From positions 48,095,672-48,159,671 of the forward strand of contig CM075857.1 in the NCBI GenBank assembly GCA_037975125.1: a DNA stretch of 64,000 nt, read 5' to 3'. Of this stretch, positions 54,121-64,000 are shown one piece after another. Position numbers and translations under genes: made by a program. The notes below the pieces were generated by a model, which worked only from the letters and a program-made list of their open reading frames with translations, had not been told where the DNA came from and ran no database searches. Origin of the DNA: Latrodectus hesperus (taxonomy: Eukaryota; Arthropoda; Arachnida; Araneae; Theridiidae). Position 1 is the stretch's first letter. Each line of letters starts with the position of its first letter.

Positions 54121-54330
54121 AAAAGACCTGGTGAAGGTGTTTTGTAAACTCAAAATCGATGAAGTAACTTTTAGAGCGTGGATGATGAAATGTTATGGAA
54201 AGAGAAGTTCATGCAACATTGACGAGGAGAATAACTTTACTCAAGGGAACGCACATAAATTTTCGCGTTTGAAAATCTTTTCTAAGCCCCATCAAGAAAA
54301 GAAATCAATTTCTCTAAACACTGACATACA
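54121..54330 (+). repeat. Diverged dispersed repeat, copy A
   Basis: Alignable in the same orientation to 55905-56115. Shared blocks in order are AAAGAC.TG, TTT.T.AA.TCAAAATC, GTGAAATG-like, GTTCAT/ATCATG, TTGAC..GGAGAATAACTT and AAGAAATC. The plus strand has a 68-codon open frame, but the other copy does not keep that frame. Family unknown; probably an old element fragment. Confidence 0.5.
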
Positions 54331-55904
54331 AGAATAACACTTCACTGACTTATAAGGGATGTTTGATTAGAAAAATTTTATACTTTTAAAACTTGCTGCG
54401 TTTGAAGATATTAATGTTAGAGTTTGATATTTTCTGTAAAGAGAGTTTCAAAATTCTTATGAAAGGAATTTAAAATCAACTATTAATTTTTCATATATTT
54501 AAGATTTTTATATACTATAATCAATGCTTTTTAATTAAATTTTTTATCTTGTGCTATTTTTATGTTATTTCATTTGTATTAATTTCTATAAGAAAACATT
54601 TTTCAAATAACTATAAAGATGGAGAGTTTTTTTTAATTTATTAATACATAGTTTTATGCATATTATTAAGGTTTAGAACAAAAGTAATTTTTCTGCAAAC
54701 ATATTATTACTATTTTAAACTTTTAGCATTATACATTTTATTCATTTCATTGCAAATATTTTTTCCCAAACGTATTTTATATTAATCTAAACCTGTTATA
54801 TTTCCAAGAATATGATACTATAATTTCTATATCAACAATTACGTAAATTAATTGAACAGTGATCATAATTTTTCATATTTTTTTCCATTTTTAATATACC
54901 CATACTGAAAACTTTTTTGGTGGGGGAGTGTCGATCAACGGAATGATCAAAGTGTGTCTAAAGCTTGCTTCTGATAGTGCCACCCTTATATTAAAGTCAT
55001 TCTATATTGTTCAGCTAAAATCAACTGGTGAAATGGAGCTAAGTTGTTGACTTAATTGACCGGCCTTCTGCCATATAGAAGCTTCATATTCCTTATTTAT
55101 GAATAAAACGTTAACGACACTAGACAACACTAGTTTGTATCATTTTTGGGAAGACATCTTTTCTTTTTTTGTTTCAGACATTTTATGGATCAATAGATTC
55201 ATGGTTCAAGATGACATTATCGGACTAAGCGGGGAATCAACAACAGCAAAATTATTACATTGATGACAACTGATTTGTGCATATATTTCAAATCAAGTTA
55301 AAGAATTTGCAAATTTAGTTTAAGTATTAAGGTGTAAATTCTGCTTCCTTATGATAATTTAATGAAATAAAAATATAAAACCATTTAACATATTTATAAC
55401 TTTGGTTTTTCCTATTAAAATTGACACAAAAAATATTGATGTTAAAAAAAGGTTGTGATTTTAATGATAAAAAATTACTTATTTCTAATAATGGTGAAAT
55501 AATATATTTCTAAATAAAAAATTATGCATTTAATGCAAAAAAATAAATGCAAGATAAAAAATTTAAAATTTAGAATTAAAATCCCTAATTTAATATTTTT
55601 TTTAAATTATGGCAATGTTATGTGGTTGGCATTTATTAATCCTAAGGCACATCAATAGGAAGAATTTAATTTTACGTTATATAAAGCTAATACAATTATT
55701 TTATTTCAATAGGTGGAGGTATCAACAGCAATAATGTACAAATACTAAATACTTATTAACATTATTTAACTTATTATTGACTATATAAACTGCAAAGGGA
55801 TATTCACTTTGATGAATTACTTTATTCAAAAGCTTTTGATGTCAAAACTTAATTAGTTTGTTTTGACGTAAATTTAATCAGAACAGCTTTCATGATATTA
55901 TAAG
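54331..55904. other. AT-rich DNA with an unassigned GC-richer patch
   Basis: 54915-55250 is less AT-biased and ends near GGGAATCAACAACAGC, faintly like a SINE tail. No tRNA-like head was found. Confidence 0.45.
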
Positions 55905-56115
55905 GTGCCCAAAGACTTGCAAAAGATATTTATGAATTCAAAATCAAAATGCATGGAGTTTCAAAGCAAGGAGAGTGAAATGCTTACAGAAGCTGAATAT
56001 CATGGTATGTTGACAGGGAGAATAACTTAAGCTGAGGATAGAGACATGAATAAACCTGTTTGGAAATATATTTTAAGTCATTTGCTTTTTCAAGGACATT
56101 TATAGAAGAAATCGA
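55905..56115 (+). repeat. Diverged dispersed repeat, copy B
   Basis: Partner of 54121-54330, about 1.8 kb downstream in the same orientation. In a different frame it reads MNSKSKCMEFQSKESEMLTEA then a stop after TGRIT. The shared blocks are the only support. Confidence 0.5.
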
Positions 56116-57194
56116 TTTTCCCATAAAGTGATATGAACCATTATTTCTTTTGTTAATACATATTTAAAAACTGCATTTCTGATTGTGATATATGAAGAGT
56201 AATGTGTACAATATTAATTGAGATAAAAAATTATGCATATATAAAACTTATTCCATCACTGATAATCATAACTCTGATATATTTCAAAATGCAATTAAAT
56301 ATATGTACTCTAAAAATATACTAGATTAATAAATTGTTATATTTTTAAAGCAATTTAGTTTTAATTATAAGCGTAAAACTTACTCTTTCAAATTATTTAC
56401 TTCGAAATAATAATATAGAAAAAACTCTTAATAAATCATTTCATTGTTATTATTTAATTTAATATTATTAAAACAAAAACACAAGTATAGGGCTGTATAG
56501 TAATTTATAAAAAAATACGAGCATTGACAATGTGAGCTGTATTTAGAATGTAATTACACTTATTTCATTATTGATTTATTTCATTCTTTATTAAATTTTT
56601 TAATCAAAATTTGCTTTGTGATCTTTTCATGGACACCAATAATTTCAGTCTAATAACCTATGAATCATTTTTAATAATTTGGAAAAGGCGCATTTTCGAG
56701 TTTTTAAGAATTTTAAATACATTATGAAACATTTGTCACCTTAAAAATACATTAAGATCACATAAGTACTAAATGGTAGTTAATTATTTGAAATACAAAA
56801 GATAATTCGTCATATAATTATTGCTGTTCAAAAATTACTTAAAATATTACTGCAGAATAAATTAAATAAAAAGATAAATATAATTATTATTTTTTATTTA
56901 CTTAAAGCATATTACAAAGAATAATTATTATAAAACTTTTATATTGATATCAAATTGTTATTTATTACAAAAAATATGACTGTTATACGATGAGATATAA
57001 AATTTAAATATATTTAAATATTTTTAAATTATAACAATAATTTATAACTTAAGCATTCAAAAATTATTCTTGAATCAATTTAAGTGAAAGATGAATATTA
57101 AAAATAAATACTTTTTCAGTGCAATCATTAAATCAAATTCTCAATGATAAATTAAAATATTTTCAGTCTTGACACAACTTTAATATTATCAAAA
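56116..57194. other. AT-rich DNA, nothing assigned
   Basis: No supported feature. Confidence 0.6.
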
Positions 57195-57384
<190 letters not shown>

Positions 57385-57540
57385 GCAAAGTTAGATATAG
57401 AATTGAAAAGCACAAGAATATATAAACATTTAAGCTTAGCAAAACATTTAGCGCATAAGCAGCTATAGTATTACTAAGATCTAGTTAATAGTATATTTTA
57501 TAAAATACAATGAATACAATTAAACAAAATACAATGAAAA

Positions 57541-57645
57541 ATGCCAAATGGAGAATAGTACATTGAAAATATTAAATGTCAAATGGAGAATAGTACATTG
57601 AAAATATTAAATGTCAAATGGAGAATAGTACATTGAAAATATTAA
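57541..57645. repeat. Tandem repeat, 3 x 35 bp
   Basis: Three direct copies of a 35-base unit (begins ATGTCAAATGGAGAATAG) at 57541-57575, 57576-57610 and 57611-57645. They differ only at one base in the first copy. The near-identity suggests recent expansion. Confidence 0.95.
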
Positions 57646-57689
57646 ATTTCAAAGAAAATATCAAAGAAAGATAGATAAAAATGGAATGA

Positions 57690-57840
57690 AGTACCAATAT
57701 GGCCAGCTTCGTCAGGGGGTGCTGACCACATTGACACAAATTATGGCTTTTCTGCAATGGCCCAAGACATAGTCTTAAAGAAGCCAGTACAACCCAAAGC
57801 CATACCAAAAATTCAAACCAAAGTATCAAGCCAAAATAAA
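57690..57840. repeat. GC-richer repeat fragment of unknown family
   Basis: The segment containing TCAGGGGGTGCTGACCACAT stands out from the AT-rich flanks. A short minus-strand open frame crosses it, but no known domain is visible. It may be the distal part of the Penelope-like element or an unrelated repeat. Confidence 0.3.
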
Positions 57841-57989
57841 AGAAGTAGAATTTAATCTAAAATATATAAGTCAAAATCCAATGTTGCCAAAATACATTTA
57901 ATTTATAATAATCAAATTAAAACCATATCTAAATATCAAGTCCAAATCTGCAAGAACTTCTTCAAATACGTTAATTAGCGACTAAGTGT

Positions 57990-58860
57990 AAACACTATCG
58001 GCATTTTAAGCTTCTTATAAGACCTTCAAGGCTTGGGTGGCCCTTCTGTAGTATAAAACTACGCCTTACTTCACTCTTATAAGCAATGCTCTACTAGCCA
58101 AATAGTGTTTAATAAATTTAGTTGGAATGCCATTATGAGTTAAAATATTTTCTAGTCTATTTATTTGTTTATTGATGTTGTTTAAGTTATTACATATATT
58201 GTATATTCTATTAAGTTGATTAAAAATAATATTTTTATAAATTTTAATTCACATGTTTAAATTCGAGAAAATCAGTTTATTAACTTTGAAAATAAAATTA
58301 TTAGTATTATCATATATATCAGTAAATGTGTGGTTATCTTTTATCGTAATTGAAATATCTAGAAATTCAGTTTTAAGTTATCAATAATAGTTTTACTTAA
58401 TTTTAATTCCTTAGGATATATATTTGTAAATTTTATCAAATTCTAGGCAATTAAAAATTATTAAATCATCAATATATCTGTAAGCAAAAGACATTTGTAT
58501 AATAAATGATTTTTCATAATAGTTTAAAAATAAATTTGCTAATATACTTGAAAATTTAGAACCCTGGGGAATGCCGTTAACTTGTAAATAAATATTTTCT
58601 CCATAAAAATATAATTATTATAAATAAAAAATAAACTAAGGTCTTTCCAAAAATTTATATTGACATCCAATATTGAATTAAATTCATAGAAATAAAACAT
58701 AATAATATCAAAAAGTTTTTCAAGTGGAATACTGGTGAATAAATCTTTGAAATCATAAGTGGACACATCATTAATTTCATTGGCAGAAATAAATTCAATG
58801 ATAGGTTTATTATTCTTAATTATTTCTATTAAGAATAATATATCTGTAAGCCTTTTGCTT
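57990..58860 (-). pseudogene. Penelope-like reverse transcriptase, 5' truncated and frameshifted
   Basis: The minus strand reads, from the right: SKRLTDILFLIEIIKNNKP, then IIEFISANEINDVS. Motif A is YDFKDLFTSIPLEKLFDII at about 58700-58758. After a shift near 58605, motif B is VNGIPQGSKFSSILANLF at about 58520-58580, and motif C is FAYRYIDDLIIFN at about 58451-58490. After another shift come IYPKELKLSKTIIDN and FLDISITI, then a C-terminal stretch with RIYNICNNLNNINKQINRL and THNGIPTKFIKHYL. The YIDD box with GIPQGS and the IYPKELKL and tail blocks fit Penelope-like elements, whose reverse transcriptase is related to telomerase. I see no GIY-YIG endonuclease after the reverse transcriptase; some Penelope clades place it at the other end or lack it. 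The copy is inactive. Telomerase itself is a less likely alternative given the tail. Confidence 0.7.
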
Positions 58861-58873
58861 ACAGATATATTGA
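58808..58873. repeat. Two adjacent perfect hairpins at the reverse transcriptase breakpoint
   Basis: 13-base arms at 58808-58820 and 58828-58840 (TATTATTCTTAAT, 7-base loop). These are followed by arms of about 13-15 bases centred on CTTTT (AATATATCTGTAAGC and its complement, through about 58872). The second hairpin marks the junction of the head-to-head copies. Confidence 0.7.
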
Positions 58874-58892
58874 CGATTTAATAATTTTTAAT
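58850..58892 (+). repeat. Inverted second copy of the reverse transcriptase motif C segment
   Basis: 43 bases matching the reverse complement of 58450-58492 at 41 positions. In the plus direction it encodes AYRYIDDLIIFN, the same motif C that the minus-strand gene carries. It sits at the 5' edge of the minus-strand copy, giving a head-to-head arrangement. The similarity does not clearly continue past 58892. Confidence 0.75.
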
Positions 58893-59768
58893 AATTTTCC
58901 TTATGTTTTACAAACTTCCACCTTCTGTATATGTTATATTTTATTAATATCTTATATATAAAAATTAAATATTTCCATTAAATAGTTAATATTAATTCTA
59001 ATAATTATTTATAATTAGTTTAATACTGCAGGAGACTCAAAAATGTAATTCATCTTAAAAACGTTGTTCTTACAAAATTAACTAGTTAAGTATAGTTAAG
59101 GCCAATAAATAAGAATGGTCTTGTTCCTTATTAATGTCAGTTTTTTAATGTCATATTATTAAATCGTATTTTTGAAGATTATTTTATTATAAAAAAATTT
59201 CTCACTCAAATAAATAACTATAATGACATGAGATTAGTCAAGACTTTCACACGAGTAGCGATACATAAAACTAGATTTAAAGTTTCAAATATCGGATTGA
59301 AATAATTTGCCCAAGTCTTAGTTTTTACTGAAAATAGCATATTTAACAGACTTCCAATATTTTCTCGTAAATATTCAACAACGCTGTTTTCACGTTTTTG
59401 ATGGATGTATTGGATATGAATTTGCATGAACATTTAGTAGCGTACTGATAAAATCATTATCTCAAAAATATAAAATTTCGTGCTGAGTCACAATTATTAT
59501 TAAATGACCAGAGACAAATATTGCCTTTTACTTAGTATCAAAGTTAATTGCAATCGCAACAGTATATAAAAGTGTCAATTGATAGCTTCCTTTTTCCTTA
59601 TCATATTTTAAGAAAAATAGAAATAATTTTTTAAGAAAAATATTTCAAGAATATTTTAAGAAAAATATGAATCATTTTTAAATATATTTTAACAATATTT
59701 TTAGAGAAATCTGAATCTTAAATATGAATCACATTTTTTAAGAAAAATACTGCGAAGGTAACTTAACA
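58893..59768. other. AT-rich DNA, nothing assigned
   Basis: May include more of the inverted Penelope-like fragment near 58893-58960, but it cannot be read. TTTAAGAAAAAT-like words recur several times at 59600-59750. Confidence 0.5.
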
Positions 59769-59773
59769 GTCAA
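59769..59773. repeat. Target site duplication, left (GTCAA)
   Basis: Matches 60774-60778 exactly, flanking the solo LTR. Confidence 0.75.
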
Positions 59774-60773
59774 TGTTGTGGTGAACTCGGTAATTTTAGA
59801 AGAATTCCGAGGAAACCCAGATTCGTTTTTAAATAATTGAATGACGGAGATAAATTCAAAACAAAAATACAATAAAACTTAATGATATATTTTAGTATCA
59901 TAATCACAAGAGAAATTTACATTTACAATCAAAACATTCTTGATTAAATAATTAAGATTCTAAAATTATAATTTGTTTTATGACAGTTACACATTAATAT
60001 CATAACTGAATTTGACCAGCTTAATGAGGAACGAGAGATCAGACTCACTCCTTTTAGAAGTAACAGTGTGTTGTCTCCTAACGTCAATGGCATTACTGGC
60101 TCAGGATCTCGCTTGGCTTGCTCATCGCTCATGAGCTTTCCCTCTTTTCTCTCTGTCTTCGGTATCTCTCCTCAGACTTTACCTTCATCTATTTGTCGGA
60201 CATCTGCAGCTCCATTCTGGAAATTCGAGGCAGGGTTCCTTCTGGAATACGGTGCTTAGATCTTATTTACAACTAACATCGTTTTGGCTTCTTATTATGC
60301 TCAATGAGGACCCAGTCCTCAATTGTGGATTCCTTTTCTATGTCGGGCTTCTCTGGGGCTTCTGTGAGTCTTCTCTGTGTATAGATGCAGTTTTTAACTC
60401 TTCATAATTTTCGTTTTAGCTCCTCCTCTTTACACCATTGGTTTTCCAAAGTTCTGTAGTTCCTCTTATACTTCTATGGGGTAGGTCAGACATCTCTCCC
60501 CTTCATTCCCGACTGGTCAGATTTACAAATAATACATATCATAAAACAATATACTTTGCTTGCAATTTCCTCCAGATCACTCATCCATTCCGAAAGGAAA
60601 AATTTATTCTTTTATTGCACTTGTTTCATTGTGCCAATTTTTATTACTTCATTTCCTTTATATTATTCCCACTTAGTTTGAAAGGAAAAAAGGAAACTCT
60701 TCAATTTAAAGTGCAATAAAAATACACACACCTATTTTCTCAGTGTTTAGTTATGTCGTATTACACTACGACA
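59774..60773 (+). mobile_element. Solo LTR of a retrotransposon, 1000 bp
   Basis: Begins TGTTGTGGTG and ends CACTACGACA: the canonical TG...CA ends, with an imperfect 10-base terminal inversion (8 of 10). GTCAA directly flanks both sides (59769-59773 and 60774-60778), a 5-base target duplication as made by Gypsy, BEL/Pao and related integrases. No internal coding region is present, so this is most simply the product of recombination between two LTRs. AATAAA at 60715-60720, about 55 bases from the end, favours plus orientation. The middle (60000-60540) is richer in G+C than the surroundings. The superfamily cannot be decided from the LTR alone. Confidence 0.8.
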
Positions 60774-60778
60774 GTCAA
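60774..60778. repeat. Target site duplication, right (GTCAA)
   Basis: Matches 59769-59773 exactly, flanking the solo LTR. Confidence 0.75.
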
Positions 60779-61744
60779 CGCTTGGAGATGTTTCACAACA
60801 GCTTAAAATTATTATGTTTGCTGGGTAGGGTCAAAACTCACTTAATTTTATGAAACAATCAAGTAGTAGTTTTATATACATGATTGATTTGGATGTATGG
60901 CGTTTCAATTCTACATGTAAATAACTTTAACGAAAATTCCCATCGTGCGAATAAACCCTATTGACTGTAGATTTTTTTCATTAAAATAAAGGTAGGAACA
61001 TTTGCTGATTTAAAAAAGTGAAAATGGTTTTCCAAGATCATATCCCATTAACTTACAATAATTTTTTGAAAAATGCATGTTGCTAGTAAGCATGGCAAGT
61101 GAATCAAAACTGTACAAGTGAAATAGTTGATTTCAAGGATTAGGACTGCAAGTTGTGAACTTTGGTTATTATCTTAAGAAAGTAAGTCATTAATAATGAC
61201 TTAGACTTAATTGATACACCTAGCGAATAAACGATCATTTATTGAGTCATACGTTATTACACTGTTTTCAATACTATTTTAAGCAGATTTACCTGTTTGT
61301 AAAATTTTCCTAGATTCAAATATTAGTGTTTTTGAAAAATACATTCTCTCCCGAAACCTACTGAGAAACAATATTTTAAAATTCAATAACACAATAATCT
61401 TTTAAATTAATTGCATACCGTGGTGGTGAAATTGCAAAACAACAAAGGAGCAATTAATTGCTTGTTACATTTCACTAGTTTATTAATGGATAAAAATATT
61501 ATTGATGATTTTTTACATAATAATAAATTTTTGAGTACTTTAAAGTGTCATTAGCTTAATTTACCTAATATTGAGAATGTTTTTTTCTAATATTTGATAT
61601 TGATATGGATTAATATTGAATGCTATACAATTTGCAGATAAATATACTTATTGTCATCCTACCATGTTTCTTTACATTTTCAATACTGTCTTGACTAATT
61701 CTTATACTAATATGTAAACTCTCATTAGTAGTAAAATTTTCTTT
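60779..61744. other. AT-rich DNA, nothing assigned
   Basis: No supported feature between the solo LTR and the Tc1 scrap. Confidence 0.6.
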
Positions 61745-62130
61745 CATTGTAACTACTGAACAGCAAGACCTTGATGTGGTGATGCATTGTTGTCCATAAA
61801 AATGAAGTTTTCGGCCCTTCGGAACAGACGCATTTCTAACAATATCGATTTACTGTTATAAAATCACTGTCAAAAAAGTGAACGCTCATTCCTATCTTTC
61901 AGTTTAATATTTTCTCCTATGACAGCTTCAGAACCATGTAATGGTCTCTTTTTGTAATGTTACTAAGATAAAAACGTATCCCGATCACTTTATAAGTTAA
62001 ATAAGACAAGAAATCGCTAGTGCCATTGAAACAACTTTGCTTGCAAACAGGACGAATCCATTGTTTAGATGTTCAACTTTCTAACCACTCTAAACAGTGG
62101 CACCGATGTCCAACTTTCAAAGTAATGGGG
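61745..62130 (-). pseudogene. Tc1-like transposase fragment
   Basis: On the minus strand the sequence reads EMRLFRRAENFIFMDNNASPHQGLAVQ at about 61760-61845. This matches the pattern around the second catalytic Asp of Tc1 transposases (RLFRGA...FMDDNA..H), with Asp-Asp changed to Asp-Asn. Upstream pieces up to about 62130 are more GC-balanced than the surroundings and probably belong to the same element, but they do not give a clear reading. No ends were found. Confidence 0.6.
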
Positions 62131-62914
62131 CATTCAAGGTGTCTGTAATTTTGAAATATTGTTTATCGATTGTAATTCAGAACATTATTTTCAAAAATAT
62201 AAGAACTTCACATTCTTTTGAAATTAGGAAAACTATATAATTTTAATAAAATCTAATTCAGGGTGAAATCAATTTTATATTAAATTACTTTAATTTAAGT
62301 ATGAGTGACAGATAAAAATAGAATATTATAATTTATTTATATTCAAAACGTTTGAAATCGAAGATTAATTTCCAGTAATAATATTATAATAATTCAAAAG
62401 AAATACACTTGGTTTTTTCTTAGTTACACGCATAAACGCACAAAACTAATCCTTACTATCCAAAGACAAGAGAAACGCGGTGAAAAATTACTGAACTTTC
62501 AGCTACTTCCATTACAGACAGCGAATAAATCTTCTAGTAAAAACATGGAATAGGCGTAGACACAGCGACAGATTATGCCTCTTTATAAGAATATTAAGGA
62601 AGAATGAACGATATTAAAGCAATTTTTAACATTGAAGGTTTTTTTTTGTGTTAATTTTCAGAATAAATTTAAGAGAATAACTAATAACCAAAGGATAAAA
62701 TATGTATATATAAAGTAAAAATTACTCATTTCTATTATTTTGTAAAGAGATTCTTTACTATACTAAATATCTAATACTTGTTAAAAAATGTAAAATTCAG
62801 TTTTAAGTAATTAATTAGTTTATACATAAATAAATAAAAAAAATTGTAAAGTAAAATCTAGTATGTCCTTAGAATATTAAGCTTACTAGTTTTTAAGAAC
62901 ATTAGATTTACAGT

Positions 62915-62920
<6 letters not shown>
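62131..62920. other. AT-rich DNA, nothing assigned
   Basis: May contain decayed upstream sequence of the Tc1 scrap. Nothing is readable. Confidence 0.5.

Positions 62921-62952
<32 letters not shown>
62921..62952. repeat. (TA)n microsatellite, 32 bp
   Basis: TA tract whose last TA is the insertion flank of the DD41D mariner element. Confidence 0.95.
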
Positions 62953-62955
<3 letters not shown>

Positions 62956-64000
62956 GGTGTCCCGGAAGGTCGTTGCCAAACTTAACGTGGTGGTCTGTCA
63001 TACCATGACAAACAAGATTTACATAGGAACTTGTGTTCGAAAATGTGAACAGTGACCGCTAGAGGTCAATGTTTGCAAGCGTAGAATGGGAGAAAGAAAT
63101 GATGCCAAAAGAGGTTTCAATATGTTTTTTTATTAAATATATGGTTAAATTACAGAAAATGTTCAAAATTCCTTCCATTCGCAACAATGCAAGCTTCACA
63201 ACGTCGACGCATGGATTGACGGAGCCGTTCAAAATGCGCAGGTATGTCACGGATACGTGCTGCCGCTTCCACGATCCTGGCAACGAGATCCGTGTCCGAT
63301 GTCACGGGAATCTCGTATATAGAGGATTTCATGTATCCCCACAGGTAAAAATCCAGGGGAGTCAGGTCAGGGGATCGCGGTGGCCATGGGACTGGTCCGC
63401 CTCTGCCAATCCAGCGATCAGGGTATGTCCTATCGAGATATTCCCGTACACTGTGGCTAAAAAGCGCAGGCGCTCCATCATGTTGAAACCACATGTTTCG
63501 TCGTGTAGCTGCTGGAAGGTTAACCAACAGATCCGGCAACACACTTTCTAGAAAAGTATGGTAGTTATTTCCATCGAGGCGTTCAGGAAGTAGGTAAGGG
63601 CCAATTAGCATGTCACCGATAATACCAGCCCAAACGTTTATGCTGAAGCGTCGTTGATTTGCATGAGCACGTGTACATCTTGGGTTTTCATGCGCCCACA
63701 CGTGCATGTTGTGCAGGTTCAGAAAACCATCCCGTGTAAAAGATGCTTCGTCAGTAAACAAAATCCGTGATGGAAAATCCATCTGTGCAATTCGTTTTGC
63801 AAATACCAGCGTGCGAATGCAATGCGTTGGGAATAATCATCATTGCACAGTGACTGTACTCTTTGGATGTGGTAGGGGTGTTGCCTATCCTCATGCAGTA
63901 TGCGCTGACTGATGGAACGAGGTACACCCAAGACGCGTTCGATAGCTCGGAGGCTTGTTCCCGGGTTCCTTTCAAATTCCCGTAAAACAGCTTCCTCTGC
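62953..64000 (-). mobile_element. Mariner-superfamily element of DD41D type, cut by window end
   Basis: The element's 3' terminus (relative to its transposase) starts CAGGGTGTCCCGGAAGG at 62953, directly after the TA at 62951-62952 that ends a (TA)n array. CAGGGTGTCCC-type ends are common in this superfamily. The transposase runs on the minus strand to the window edge, so the other inverted repeat and the DNA-binding N-terminus lie beyond 64000. Confidence 0.85.
63150..64000 (-). pseudogene. Mariner-superfamily transposase (DD41D), partial, one frameshift
   Basis: Read on the minus strand from the window edge, the frame begins AEEAVLREFERNPGTSLRAI and continues through VPRSISQRILHEDRQHPYH, a helix-turn-helix and linker region. 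It stays open to WYLQNELH near 63780. There the frame shifts by one position (equivalent to one lost base) into a 210-residue open frame. That frame holds the catalytic domain: first Asp in ILFTDEASF, second in WFQHDGAPA, third in SPDLTPLDFYLWGY. I count 41 residues between the second and third Asp, the DD41D class described for rosa/visitor-type mariners. Apart from the single shift it is well kept, so it may be a fairly young copy. Alternatives are a sequencing error at the shift or a copy repaired outside this view. The stop is at about 63150. Confidence 0.85.

Noticed and set aside
54915..55250. Another SINE
   Set aside because: Only a CAACAACAG end is suggestive. No tRNA-like head or shared body block was found.
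57541..57645. CRISPR array
   Set aside because: The repeats are directly adjacent with no spacers, and the DNA is eukaryotic.

Overview
The window is AT-rich eukaryotic nuclear DNA (about three quarters A+T by eye). I recognise no host gene in it. It looks like arthropod DNA, most likely from a spider: it combines several Tc1/mariner families, tRNA-derived SINEs with CAACAA tails, a Penelope-like reverse transcriptase and many long (TA)n arrays. The spider assignment rests on remembered family resemblance and has not been tested by search.

Layout. 1-12100 is mostly AT-rich unassigned DNA with a diverged ~330-bp tandem duplication (1360-2015), an exon-like island (3570-3690), an old mariner scrap (4560-4870), a 48-codon coding-like island (5189-5335) and a tRNA-SINE with a candidate target duplication (8346-8635). 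12102-13845 is a nested block: (TA)n, a decayed Tc1, (TA)n, a SINE, (TA)n. 19441-20690 is a long (TA)n array abutting a decayed Tc1. 21474-22303 is an internally deleted mariner with both inverted repeats and TA target sites. 25129-25805 is a reverse-oriented SINE-like repeat. 31111-32501 is a decayed Tc1 with recognisable ends. 37767-39038 is a complete Tc1-type transposon with perfect 36-bp inverted repeats, TA duplications and an intact 343-residue transposase of DD36E spacing; it is the only convincing intact protein-coding gene here. 39647-39861 is a short mariner derivative. 43431-44100 is a LINE 3' end. 54120-56116 holds two diverged copies of an unknown repeat. 57195-58892 holds a compound microsatellite, a 3 x 35-bp tandem repeat and a broken Penelope-like reverse transcriptase with a head-to-head duplicated motif. 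59769-60778 is a 1000-bp solo LTR with a 5-bp duplication. 61745-62130 is a Tc1 scrap. 62921-64000 is a mariner-superfamily element of DD41D spacing, inserted at the edge of a (TA)n array and cut by the window end.

The genes do not form a pathway. The window records successive transposon insertions of different ages in gene-poor DNA. The 37.8-39.0 kb element is the youngest-looking and the 62.9-64 kb element is only lightly damaged; the others are dead. Most other short open frames are at chance level for this base composition or come from (TA)n arrays, which read as alternating Tyr-Ile. I found no sign of a new multi-gene system.
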